From positions 1 through 5,442 of the forward strand of contig DNPO01000443.1 of NCBI GenBank assembly GCA_003501375.1: DNA of 5,442 nucleotides, in the 5' to 3' direction. Both the position numbers and the translations under genes were made by a program. The notes below the pieces were generated by a model. It did not search any database and was not told where the DNA came from. It saw only the letters and a program-made list of their open reading frames with translations. Each line of letters opens with the position of its first letter. Within the stretch, counting starts at the first letter, position 1. Below, one piece after another: positions 1 through 5,257 of the stretch. The DNA is from Candidatus Sumerlaeota bacterium. Lineage in GTDB: Bacteria; Sumerlaeota; Sumerlaeia; UBA8349.

Positions 1-233
1 GGCGCGACCACGCGGTCGGGCGATGCCTTGAGCACCTCGACCGTTTCGGCTTCGGCGTGATTTTTGTGGCGCTTCGTGATATTGGCACGAACGCGGTCTC
101 CGGGCACGGCGTTCGAGACGAAAACCACGAAATTGTCCACCTTCGCGACGCCTTTGCCGCCATAGGCAAGATCGATGATGTCGAGTTCAATCAGTCCGGT
201 TTTGGGTACCGGCGGGGGGTTTTTGTTGGTCAT
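1..233 (-). CDS. rlmD: 23S rRNA uracil-C5 methyltransferase (RlmD/RumA type), N-terminal part only
   Basis: This is a 77-codon N-terminal fragment; the frame is open through the left edge, so the catalytic part lies outside the window. After a short polar, proline-containing leader, residues about 14-68 form a TRAM domain: LIELDIIDLAYGGKGVAKVD, then a VVFV strand, then NAVPGDRV, all typical of this RNA-binding OB-like fold. The segment ending SPDRVVA matches the point where RlmD/RumA proteins pass from TRAM to the cysteine-rich 4Fe-4S region. Family members use S-adenosylmethionine to methylate C5 of a uracil in RNA, U1939 of 23S rRNA for RlmD. RlmC, TrmA and other paralogues cannot be excluded without the rest of the protein. 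The ATG at 231-233 is chosen because the TRAM follows at normal distance; the upstream bases contain no convincing Shine-Dalgarno. A promoter candidate lies about 40 bp upstream, so the gene is probably transcribed independently of the accessory genes before it. Confidence 0.85.
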   Translation of the reverse strand, partial: MTNKNPPPVPKTGLIELDIIDLAYGGKGVAKVDNFVVFVSNAVPGDRVRANITKRHKNHAEAETVEVLKASPDRVVA

Positions 234-276
234 GGGAAGTTTTCTTGTAAGATATTTGTTTTCAGCGCTATGCGCG

Positions 277-305
277 AGTATTTTTTGTGGACGTTTTGTT
301 GACAA
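277..305 (-). promoter_or_regulatory. Candidate sigma70-type promoter for rlmD
   Basis: Read on the minus strand, TTGTCA (300-305, five of six matches to TTGACA) is followed after exactly 17 bases by AATACT (277-282, four of six matches to TATAAT). Transcription would start near 270 and give a leader of roughly 35-40 nt before the rlmD ATG at 233. The 103-bp gap after the preceding gene is AT-rich, which raises the chance of a random match. I see no clear intrinsic terminator for the preceding gene in this gap, so read-through from upstream is also possible. Confidence 0.45.
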
Positions 306-336
306 ATATAGATGGCGCTGATATTATTAACCTAGC

Positions 337-894
337 TCATCTACCATGTGTAGAAGGAGTATCGGGGCCGTTTTCCTTCGGGAGGGCGGCCCCTGCTGAT
401 TTTTTAATCAACCACACCTCATACTCTTTTTGCATTTTTCGCCGCTGATGGTCTTGCGAGGGATAATACGCTGTCCACGGGATAAAGTAATTCTCCCGCT
501 TACGTAGCACTATCCAATAGTTGAAGTTTTCCAGTGCAATAATTAAACTTTCTTGCGGCCCTCTTTTTGTTTGTCGGGTATTTTCCCACCAAACAACTTT
601 TCCCGTGTTAAACGCTTCTATGATCGGTTTGGGCCAAGCGATGCGTTCGCAGCGGCGAAAATCAGGAATCCTTTGCGTTTCTATATCTCCTTCTGAAATA
701 AAATGCCAGAAGGTTGCTTCCTTATCCTCCACAATTGGATACTTTTTTAGTTCAATCCTTCCCAACGGGAAACTGGGTTTGGAGAAAACAAAGTCTTTTT
801 TAAATTGCTCATAAAGAATGCTCAGGTATTGGGGCCAATCGCCACAGCAGTCCTCAAATAAGATAAGCGTTGGCAGCCAATCAGAATCGCACAT
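337..894 (-). CDS. Uncharacterised protein of the 'phage P1-related' type, downstream partner of DUF3800
   Basis: This 185-residue soluble protein has no signal peptide or membrane segment. I recognise it only as resembling proteins often labelled 'phage P1-related'; no function is established that I know of. The middle has the look of a conserved core: ATFWHFISEG (60-69), RRCERIAWPKPI (80-91), VVWWEN (100-105), a hydrophobic LENFNYWIVL strand (121-130), then IPWTAY (138-143) and a basic helix ending HQRRKMQKEYEVWL. Histidine 64, several arginines and strands near the C-terminus would suit a small RNase of the RelE/barnase-like (BECR) type, but that is inference. The last 20 residues (SAGAALPKEN onward) are low-complexity, encoded by GC-rich DNA, and may be a tail picked up from flanking sequence. 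The ATG shares one base with the DUF3800 stop (TAATG) and has a perfect AGGAGG nine bases upstream, so it is probably translationally coupled. The gene is markedly AT-rich compared with ykgJ and pbpC. Confidence 0.85.
   Translation of the reverse strand: MCDSDWLPTLILFEDCCGDWPQYLSILYEQFKKDFVFSKPSFPLGRIELKKYPIVEDKEATFWHFISEGDIETQRIPDFRRCERIAWPKPIIEAFNTGKVVWWENTRQTKRGPQESLIIALENFNYWIVLRKRENYFIPWTAYYPSQDHQRRKMQKEYEVWLIKKSAGAALPKENGPDTPSTHGR
364..405 (+). other. GC-rich hairpin plus T-run inside the 3' end of the P1-related gene
   Basis: On the plus strand GGGGCCG (364-370) pairs perfectly with CGGCCCC (387-393). Between them is an inner TCC-TTCG-GGA stem with a stable C(TTCG)G tetraloop. TTTTTT follows at 400-405, inside a second small palindrome (TGATT-TTTT-AATCA, 397-410). 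This resembles an intrinsic terminator for plus-strand transcription, although no plus-strand gene is seen to the left. Read on the minus strand the hairpin has no T-run after it, so it is a poor terminator for the gene in which it lies. Confidence 0.4.
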
Positions 895-1622
895 TACGCA
901 ACACCTCCTGGCGACCAGACAAAAATATTTACCTTTTCTTCTCGGGGTAATGTGGATTTTACCAAAGAATAACCGGATCGGTGTTTTATCAATTCAACAA
1001 GCCGCTTCTTGGCATGGCTGGCGGTAAAACCACGGTTGCAATATCCCACAGCCCCGATTAAAAGATCAGCCAGTTGAAGTAACTCAATTTCGTGCGAACG
1101 TACGATTTGAACAGGATCAATAATGCAACGCTCAAAATCATGGTGGGAATTCGCCAAAACCTGCCCCAATTTTACAACCTTGGTAGCACTATGCGTGTCT
1201 TTAATGTCCAAATATGTGCGATGACGATATTTGGGGTCTATAATCACCTTCAGCATGTTGAAGTACATTTTGTAGTAAAATTCATCATGCGTCTGTTGGT
1301 ATTTCTCATGGTTTAAAAGTGATTTATCGGGAATAACCAGACACCTGAAATGCAAATTTTCATTTTCAAAAAAATAGTTCACCACATCCTCATAAAACGC
1401 AAGTTGTCCGTTTGAGACTTTCGTCCACTTAATTTCAAAGTCCCGTTTCAACCCATGTTTCTGTTTCAGCCCCCGGACATGCTCAAAAGTCTCATGCGTT
1501 TTTTCTTTAGGACACCAAACGGCTCCCAACAACATGACAGACTCCCCATCATTTTCGAGATGGCAACTTTCGTCGCAATAAATGTTGATAATGGGGCTTT
1601 CGCTTATGTTTGCGCGGTTCAT
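894..1622 (-). CDS. DUF3800 domain protein (predicted RNase H-like fold)
   Basis: This 242-residue soluble protein spans a full-length DUF3800 domain. The family hallmark at the N-terminus is the strand INIYCDES (12-19) with acidic D17 and E18. It is followed by the EIKWTKVS block (63-70), the LHFRCLVIPD strand (90-99), the aromatic FYYKMYF helix (115-121), TYLDIKDTH (136-144) with D139, and the C-terminal signature HEIELLQLADLLIGAV (177-192) with D186. These acidic positions fit the prediction that DUF3800 has an RNase H-like fold, implying a metal-dependent nuclease; its substrate is unknown. The ATG overlaps the ykgJ stop by four bases (ATGA). AAGGGG lies about ten bases upstream as a possible ribosome binding site. 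The stop overlaps the next start by one base, so three genes form one tight translational chain. Counted lines within the gene are about 30% GC against about 60-65% in ykgJ just before it, which suggests transfer. Domain assignment is firm; a role in defence or mobile-element biology is inference from the partner gene and composition. Confidence 0.88.
   Translation of the reverse strand: MNRANISESPIINIYCDESCHLENDGESVMLLGAVWCPKEKTHETFEHVRGLKQKHGLKRDFEIKWTKVSNGQLAFYEDVVNYFFENENLHFRCLVIPDKSLLNHEKYQQTHDEFYYKMYFNMLKVIIDPKYRHRTYLDIKDTHSATKVVKLGQVLANSHHDFERCIIDPVQIVRSHEIELLQLADLLIGAVGYCNRGFTASHAKKRLVELIKHRSGYSLVKSTLPREEKVNIFVWSPGGVA
904..909 (-). promoter_or_regulatory. Perfect AGGAGG ribosome binding site for the P1-related gene
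   Basis: The minus strand reads AGGAGG here, nine bases before the ATG at 894, and lies inside the last codons of the DUF3800 gene (encoding PGG). It fixes the start of the downstream gene and supports coupled translation with DUF3800. Confidence 0.75.
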
Positions 1623-1975
1623 TCCGCCATCCCCTTACACCATTTTTCGAAATTAGGGCGACGCCATTTAAATGGAAAACCCTGGCATTGGCGCGGTTTG
1701 GCAGCCTGGATGCGGCATCCAGAAAGGCCGTCGGCATCACGCGTGAGGAAGATACACGGTTTGTCTTCGCCGGGGCCGTCAATCAGGAACCGTTCGCCGT
1801 CCACCGCATCGGCAACGGTGTATTTGTCGAAAAATTCTTCGAGCGGAGTGGCCAGATATTTTGCAATGGAGATGCACTCGTCCTTGTGGATATGGACGAA
1901 ACCGGCGCCGGAACAACAGGTTCCGCAGCGTTTGCAGGTAAAGGTATCGAGGTCTTTTTTAGATTTTTTGGACAT
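1619..1975 (-). CDS. YkgJ-family (UPF0153) cysteine-cluster protein
   Basis: The protein is 118 residues with nine cysteines, in the pattern of the YkgJ family of presumed zinc- or iron-binding proteins: CKRCGTCC (C14, C17, C20, C21), then C34, C74, C87, C97 and C113. The closing blocks PCIFL, GCRIQAAKPRQCQGFPFKW and WCKGM are typical of the family C-terminus, so the protein is complete. The family's exact role is not established; metal binding is inferred from the cysteines. I choose the ATG at 1973-1975 because it places the first cysteine at residue 14, as usual, and because the promoter candidate at 2023-2051 would start transcription near 2016. That leaves the in-frame ATG at 2020 and TTG at 2041 at or upstream of the transcript start. 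No Shine-Dalgarno is visible before the chosen ATG, so an extended start is not fully excluded. The gene is GC-rich and its stop overlaps the DUF3800 start (ATGA), making it the first gene of a three-gene operon. Confidence 0.85.
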   Translation of the reverse strand: MSKKSKKDLDTFTCKRCGTCCSGAGFVHIHKDECISIAKYLATPLEEFFDKYTVADAVDGERFLIDGPGEDKPCIFLTRDADGLSGCRIQAAKPRQCQGFPFKWRRPNFEKWCKGMAE

Positions 1976-2022
1976 AGGTAGGGTACTACGGTGAGATGCG
2001 GCGACAACGCGCCAAGACATCC

Positions 2023-2051
2023 ACTTTAGAAAAGCGCCCAATTTAAGTCAA
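2023..2051 (-). promoter_or_regulatory. Candidate sigma70-type promoter for the ykgJ-DUF3800-P1-related operon
   Basis: On the minus strand TTGACT (2046-2051, five of six matches to TTGACA) is followed after exactly 17 bases by TAAAGT (2023-2028, four of six matches to TATAAT). The start site would fall near 2016 and give a leader of about 40 nt before the ykgJ ATG at 1975. It is the best-formed promoter candidate in the window and is the expected driver for all three overlapping genes. Confidence 0.5.
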
Positions 2052-2140
2052 GAACATCAACTGCAAATATTATTCCAGGGCCAGGAAAATCCAGTTCTCA
2101 TTTTTTTGTTGGGAACCAGCAGGATAGGGCGTTGAGCAAT

Positions 2141-2221
2141 AGACATTAGACGCTGTCGGCGCGAGAGTTTTTTTCAGCGCCATTGGGGCTAAGACTCTTA
2201 TGACGGTAGCGTCTAATGTCT
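2141..2221. repeat. 81-bp element with 14-bp perfect inverted ends
   Basis: AGACATTAGACGCT at 2141-2154 is matched exactly by its reverse complement at 2208-2221. The 53-bp interior holds further pairings, some mutually exclusive: AGAGT/ACTCT (2164-2168 with 2194-2198), GGCGC/GCGCC (2158-2162 with 2177-2181) and CGCTG/CAGCG (2151-2155 with 2175-2179). It begins 15 bp after the stop of the DUF1320 gene and ends before the ykgJ promoter. It could be a MITE-like insertion, a transcript-stabilising hairpin or a terminator without a U-run. I see no clear target-site duplication at its borders and no second copy in the window. Confidence 0.6.
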
Positions 2222-2236
2222 CTCTCATGTATGCCT

Positions 2237-2659
2237 CTAAAATCCCGCCAAATGGTGTTTGCTGAATTTTTTCTCGTGGTCAAAGGTGGTACTGCTTGCC
2301 GTTTTTTTCACTGCGGTATTGTCCAGGGCGGGAAGGAGGACTTCGCCACGGGAAATTTCGGTGAGGAGTTCGAGGGCGAGTTTGGCGCGGGATTCCTGGG
2401 TGGGCGAGGCGGCTTCGCGACGTCGGTTGAACAGTGCCGCAATGGCAAGGTCGATGCTGAGTTTGCGCACGAGCGCGGGTGGGTTGTTCAAGGGCGTTTG
2501 GTAACGAGAGGAAAGATAGGTGTCGATGGTGGCGTCCGCATCGGTGATGGCAGCTTCGATAATGGCCGCATCGGTTACGCCATCGGAATTGTCGTCGGCC
2601 AGTTCGGCCAAGTGAACCGGGTCGATTCTGCGTTCCACATCTAATTGAGTGCAATACAT
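2237..2659 (-). CDS. Mu gp36-like phage protein, DUF1320 family, apparently complete and isolated
   Basis: The 140-residue protein matches the DUF1320 (Mu gp36-like) phage family over its whole length. It starts MYCTQLDVERR, followed by an acidic block ADDNSDGVTD (21-30) in the place where family members carry a D-x-DGVxD stretch. Next is the helix ADATIDTYLSSRYQTPL (41-57), the most recognisable signature, then a helical segment with KLSIDLAIAALFNRR, and a C-terminal KFSKHHLAGF like the usual family ending. In Mu-like phages gp36 is encoded among the head and connector genes and is thought to act in virion assembly. No neighbouring capsid, portal, tail or transposase gene is visible, so this is a solitary prophage remnant or a domesticated gene. 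There is no frameshift or stop, which is notable for a remnant. The start has a perfect AGGAGG eight bases upstream, unlike the core genes here. I see no convincing -35/-10 pair; read-through from pbpC is possible. Confidence 0.85.
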   Translation of the reverse strand: MYCTQLDVERRIDPVHLAELADDNSDGVTDAAIIEAAITDADATIDTYLSSRYQTPLNNPPALVRKLSIDLAIAALFNRRREAASPTQESRAKLALELLTEISRGEVLLPALDNTAVKKTASSTTFDHEKKFSKHHLAGF

Positions 2660-2664
2660 GGCAA

Positions 2665-2680
2665 TTACCTCCTGAGGTAA
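2665..2680 (-). promoter_or_regulatory. AGGAGG ribosome binding site embedded in a palindrome
   Basis: The minus strand reads TTACCTCAGGAGGTAA. AGGAGG (2668-2673) is a perfect Shine-Dalgarno eight bases before the DUF1320 ATG. The same 16 bases form an inverted repeat (TTACCTC/GAGGTAA with a two-base centre; as RNA a six-pair stem with a CAGG loop), so the ribosome binding site can be partly masked by its own hairpin. Confidence 0.7.
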
Positions 2681-2698
2681 GGGAAAGATAACGGTGCA

Positions 2699-2714
2699 AC
2701 AAGACGCATCTTGT
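2699..2714 (-). other. Small perfect hairpin in the DUF1320 leader
   Basis: The minus strand reads ACAAGA-TGCG-TCTTGT, a perfect six-pair stem with a four-base loop. It contains the ATG of a possible 14-codon leader frame (MRLVAPLSFPYLRR) whose stop TAA directly follows the AGGAGG of the DUF1320 gene. Only the hairpin is clear; translation of the leader frame is speculative. Confidence 0.4.
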
Positions 2715-2739
2715 ATGTTCCGTTGTTATATAGAATTGT

Positions 2740-2773
2740 AAAATGCCTTGCGGGAATGGGTATTCCCACAGGG
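2740..2773 (-). terminator. Candidate intrinsic terminator downstream of pbpC
   Basis: On the minus strand, GGGAAT-ACCC-ATTCCC (2752-2767) forms a perfect six-pair stem. It extends past a single mismatch through TG/CA and on to the CC/GG pairs at 2746-2773. TTTT follows at 2740-2743, two bases after the stem. The hairpin lies about 80 bp after the pbpC stop. The U-run is short, so termination may be partial. Confidence 0.4.
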
Positions 2774-2811
2774 GTACTAAAGGGCCGTTGTTCGGCGAAA
2801 AGCAAATAAGG

Positions 2812-2838
2812 AATCAGACCGATCGGACGGATCAGATT
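2812..2838. repeat. Three tandem 9-bp degenerate repeats after pbpC
   Basis: Three consecutive 9-bp units, AATCAGACC (2812-2820), GATCGGACG (2821-2829) and GATCAGATT (2830-2838), share the pattern RATCRGAY plus one base. They lie 15 bp beyond the pbpC stop. The block is also a rough palindrome. A weak pairing ATCGG/CCGAT (2822-2826 with 2846-2850) followed by TTTTTT (2850-2855) faces the plus strand, but no plus-strand gene is present. The function is unknown. Confidence 0.5.
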
Positions 2839-2853
2839 GCTCGGCCCGATTTT

Positions 2854-5247
2854 TTAATTTACCAGTGTTGGTTCAATTACTTCAAAATGCGTCTTGGCGT
2901 TGAGTCCGTCAGGGGTCATGCAAGTCAGGTTGTGTTGACCGGGTTGAAGAGCCAGCACGAGTGGCTTAAAAGGTTCCGACGCGCCAAGGTATTTTCCGTT
3001 GAGATACCAGTGGAGCGTGACGGAATCGTCGAGCGAGGTGGACAATTTAACCCGATCGCCTTGTGGTGCGCGTGTCAGCAAAATTTGCGAATCATTGGCC
3101 GGAGCGTAAATGCTGAGAGCCTCTTCGCGTGATGCGGAAACCGGGGGGGGGGATGGATCCGATGCGTTGGGTGGTGCTGAAACCATCGGCGCGGTATTTT
3201 CGACAATGCGCGCAACGTTGGTTATTTTTGCCAAATCCCAGTGCTTTGCGTTGCCCGGCCAACGCTCCAATATCGGCGGTTCCTCTTGGACTACGTCATC
3301 CGCAACTGATGCGGGATAGTGCATATCGCAAACGCGATGAAGGTACTGATAGGTAGGGAGAAAAACCGTGCGAGTTGCCTGGCACCACTTGGTCGCGGGC
3401 AGTCCGCTGGTGGCGCAAATTTTTACCGACCGCATGTCATCGCCATAATCCGGCCAGTCGGAAGCGTTGCTGAGGGGCAGAGAGCGGAAAACATCCTGCG
3501 CCAGTGGCAGCGCGGCTTGTGCGCCCACCAGATGTGGCGACGGATCGCCGTTGCTGTTGCCCATCCAAACGCCCACGAGGTACTGCGCGTTGAAGACGAA
3601 CGCCCAGGCATCCTTGTTGCCGGTGGACGTGCCTGTTTTCCAGCAGGCGCGTGGTTTGATATTAACCGTGTGGCTTGCACCTTCGCCGTACTCATCAGGC
3701 AGAGGTTGCTCCAACATGTCGAAAAGTTGCAGACAAACACCGCGGGAAAGAAAACGCTCTGCGGTACGCGTCTGGTCAGATGGCAAAGTGGCGAGAGGTC
3801 GAAATTCACCCAGATTGCCCACCATGCAGTAGGCGGCGGCGAGTTGGTCGAGAGGCACGGAACAGTTGCCCAGCGTCAGACCCAGACCGTATTCCTGAGG
3901 CGGCTTGTTGAGTGTGGTAATTTGCAGACGGGTGAGAAAGGCGTGGAGTTGCTCGACGCCGATCCGATCCAGCACGGCGAGTGCGGGAACATTGAGCGAA
4001 CGGCTCAGCGCATCGGAGGCGGAAATCAGCCCGTGGTGCTGCCGATCATAATTCCCCGGTTTGTACTTCCCATAATCGTAATTCGCATCGAGCAGCATTT
4101 CGCAGGAATAGAGCATCTGGCTTTCCATCGCGAGGGCATAGGTAAAGGGTTTGAGTGTCGAACCGGGCGAACGGGGAGCGTGCGCCGCATCGACCTGACC
4201 ACCGGGCGTTTTGTAAAAATTGGCGGAGCCAACGCGCGCCAGCACAGATGCGTTGGGAATGTCCACCACCAGCACCGCGGCATTCTGGATGCCTTCGCCG
4301 TGGATACGGACGTGCTTTTGCGCGAGACGTTGTGCGTCACGCTGGATTTTTTCGTCGAGCGTGGTGGCAACGCATCCCTTTCGTAACACTTCCGGTTTCA
4401 GATTCAATGCCAGTTGCGGCGCTTGAGCGGGGAAGGCGTGCCAGCGCGCATGGAGCGGTTCCCTGTGTGCGCGCTGGTACTCGTCGTAGGTGATATATCC
4501 CTCGTCCCACATGCGTTGCAGCACATAGTTGCGGCGCTTGAGGGCGAAACGTGGGGCCTTGCCATTTTTGAGAACGGGAAGAAAACGGGTGGGCGATTTT
4601 GGCAGCCCAGCAAGGGTCGCTGCTTCGCTGAGGCTGAGTTCCTGCGCGGGTTTGCCAAAAAAACGACGAGACGCCGCTTCACAACCACTCAGGTTGAAAC
4701 CATAAGGGGCGCTGTTGAGGTACGCGGAAAGAATTTCATTTTTGTTCGCCTGGCGTTCAATCGCCAAGGCCGCGACAATCTGACGGCCCTTGCGTACCCA
4801 ACTGAAACGACTGGGGCGCAGGGCGGGTTTGACCAACTGCATGGACAAGGTGGACGCGCCGGATACCACGCGAGCATGGCGGAGGTTTTGCAAAAAAGCG
4901 CGAGCGGTGGCGATGCCATCCAGCCCGTGGTGTTGGTAGAAGCGTTTGTCCTCAGCGGCCAGCGTGGCTTGGACAAGCAGCGGATTGATCTCCGATAGGG
5001 GACGCGGCAGGCACCACTGGCCCTTATTGTTGAGGAAGGCGTAAAGTAACTTACCGTTGTGGTCGAGCAATTGACCAGAGGCTTGTGGATGCAGGCAGCG
5101 CTGGAGGTTGGCAGGCCAGACAAGGAGGGCGAGTAAAGTGGTAATTACCGCAAGAAATATCGCACAACATAAGAGGCGTCGCCGGGTAATACGGAGCCGG
5201 AACAGGTGGCGGGATGCAATCGGAGGACTGGTAACTTCAGGAGGCAT
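2854..5247 (-). CDS. pbpC: Penicillin-binding protein 1C, bifunctional transglycosylase/transpeptidase
   Basis: The 797-residue class A PBP polymerises lipid II glycan chains and cross-links peptides on the outer face of the inner membrane. Residues 1-24 are a basic cytoplasmic leader (RLRITRRR) and about 25-44 a single membrane anchor. The GT51 domain (about 60-240) has catalytic E99 in AAEDKRFYQHHGLD, GASTLSMQLVKP (130-141), RKGRQIVAALAIERQANKNE with the second Glu at E171, and LNSAPYG. The transpeptidase shows SxxK as S363-TLK (GSTLKPF), SxN as S417-LN and KTGTS at 537-541. All active-site motifs are intact. After a CDMHYP segment (640-645) and a proline-rich linker, residues about 711-795 form the BiPBP_C domain (YAPANDSQILLT, WYLNGKYLG), which marks the PBP1C subgroup. 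E. coli PbpC is slightly shorter, about 770 residues. The ATG at 5245-5247 is the only ATG, GTG or TTG start between the upstream in-frame stop and the anchor; it lacks a Shine-Dalgarno. A ten-base C run encodes the linker (see its own entry). No yfhM-like partner is visible within the window. Confidence 0.95.
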   Translation of the reverse strand: MPPEVTSPPIASRHLFRLRITRRRLLCCAIFLAVITTLLALLVWPANLQRCLHPQASGQLLDHNGKLLYAFLNNKGQWCLPRPLSEINPLLVQATLAAEDKRFYQHHGLDGIATARAFLQNLRHARVVSGASTLSMQLVKPALRPSRFSWVRKGRQIVAALAIERQANKNEILSAYLNSAPYGFNLSGCEAASRRFFGKPAQELSLSEAATLAGLPKSPTRFLPVLKNGKAPRFALKRRNYVLQRMWDEGYITYDEYQRAHREPLHARWHAFPAQAPQLALNLKPEVLRKGCVATTLDEKIQRDAQRLAQKHVRIHGEGIQNAAVLVVDIPNASVLARVGSANFYKTPGGQVDAAHAPRSPGSTLKPFTYALAMESQMLYSCEMLLDANYDYGKYKPGNYDRQHHGLISASDALSRSLNVPALAVLDRIGVEQLHAFLTRLQITTLNKPPQEYGLGLTLGNCSVPLDQLAAAYCMVGNLGEFRPLATLPSDQTRTAERFLSRGVCLQLFDMLEQPLPDEYGEGASHTVNIKPRACWKTGTSTGNKDAWAFVFNAQYLVGVWMGNSNGDPSPHLVGAQAALPLAQDVFRSLPLSNASDWPDYGDDMRSVKICATSGLPATKWCQATRTVFLPTYQYLHRVCDMHYPASVADDVVQEEPPILERWPGNAKHWDLAKITNVARIVENTAPMVSAPPNASDPSPPPVSASREEALSIYAPANDSQILLTRAPQGDRVKLSTSLDDSVTLHWYLNGKYLGASEPFKPLVLALQPGQHNLTCMTPDGLNAKTHFEVIEPTLVN
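3143..3152 (-). repeat. Ten-base homopolymer (C10 on the coding strand) within pbpC
   Basis: Ten consecutive G on the plus strand are ten C on the pbpC coding strand, encoding S699-P700-P701-P702 in the linker between the transpeptidase and BiPBP_C domains. With ten bases the frame is open. With nine it reaches TGA after about 22 codons, and with eleven it reaches TGA after about 17-18 codons. Either change would remove the C-terminal domain and leave all catalytic motifs intact. Confidence 0.9.
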
Positions 5248-5251
5248 TGCG

Positions 5252-5257
5252 ATTATA
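5252..5257 (-). promoter_or_regulatory. Candidate -10 box (TATAAT) four bases before the pbpC start
   Basis: The minus strand reads TATTATAAT and then CGCA before the pbpC ATG. A perfect TATAAT this close would start transcription at or within the first codons, giving a leaderless mRNA, which agrees with the missing Shine-Dalgarno. The -35 is weak: the best match, TTGAAT, lies 19 bases before the overlapping TATTAT and 22 before TATAAT. Confidence 0.3.

Noticed and set aside
1455..1994. A 179-codon plus-strand frame across the DUF3800 N-terminus and ykgJ.
   Set aside because: It is antisense to two genes with clear family motifs and spans the boundary between them; it is a shadow.
1976..2041. 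An N-terminal extension of ykgJ using the TTG at 2041 or the ATG at 2020.
   Set aside because: Both lie at or upstream of the predicted transcription start, and the family's first cysteine motif normally lies within about 15 residues of the start.
2057..2146. A 29-codon minus-strand frame (starting MSIAQRPILLVPNKK) between DUF1320 and ykgJ.
   Set aside because: It starts inside the inverted-repeat arm, has no Shine-Dalgarno and no recognisable domain; chance is sufficient.
2216..2644. A glycine-rich 142-codon plus-strand frame opposite the DUF1320 gene.
   Set aside because: It is a mirror of the DUF1320 coding sequence. The minus strand has the family signature and a perfect ribosome binding site.
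3319..4386. A 355-codon open frame on the plus strand across pbpC.
   Set aside because: It lies wholly antisense to the conserved transpeptidase and transglycosylase region of pbpC, resembles no family I know, and is expected from GC-rich codon bias in the real gene.
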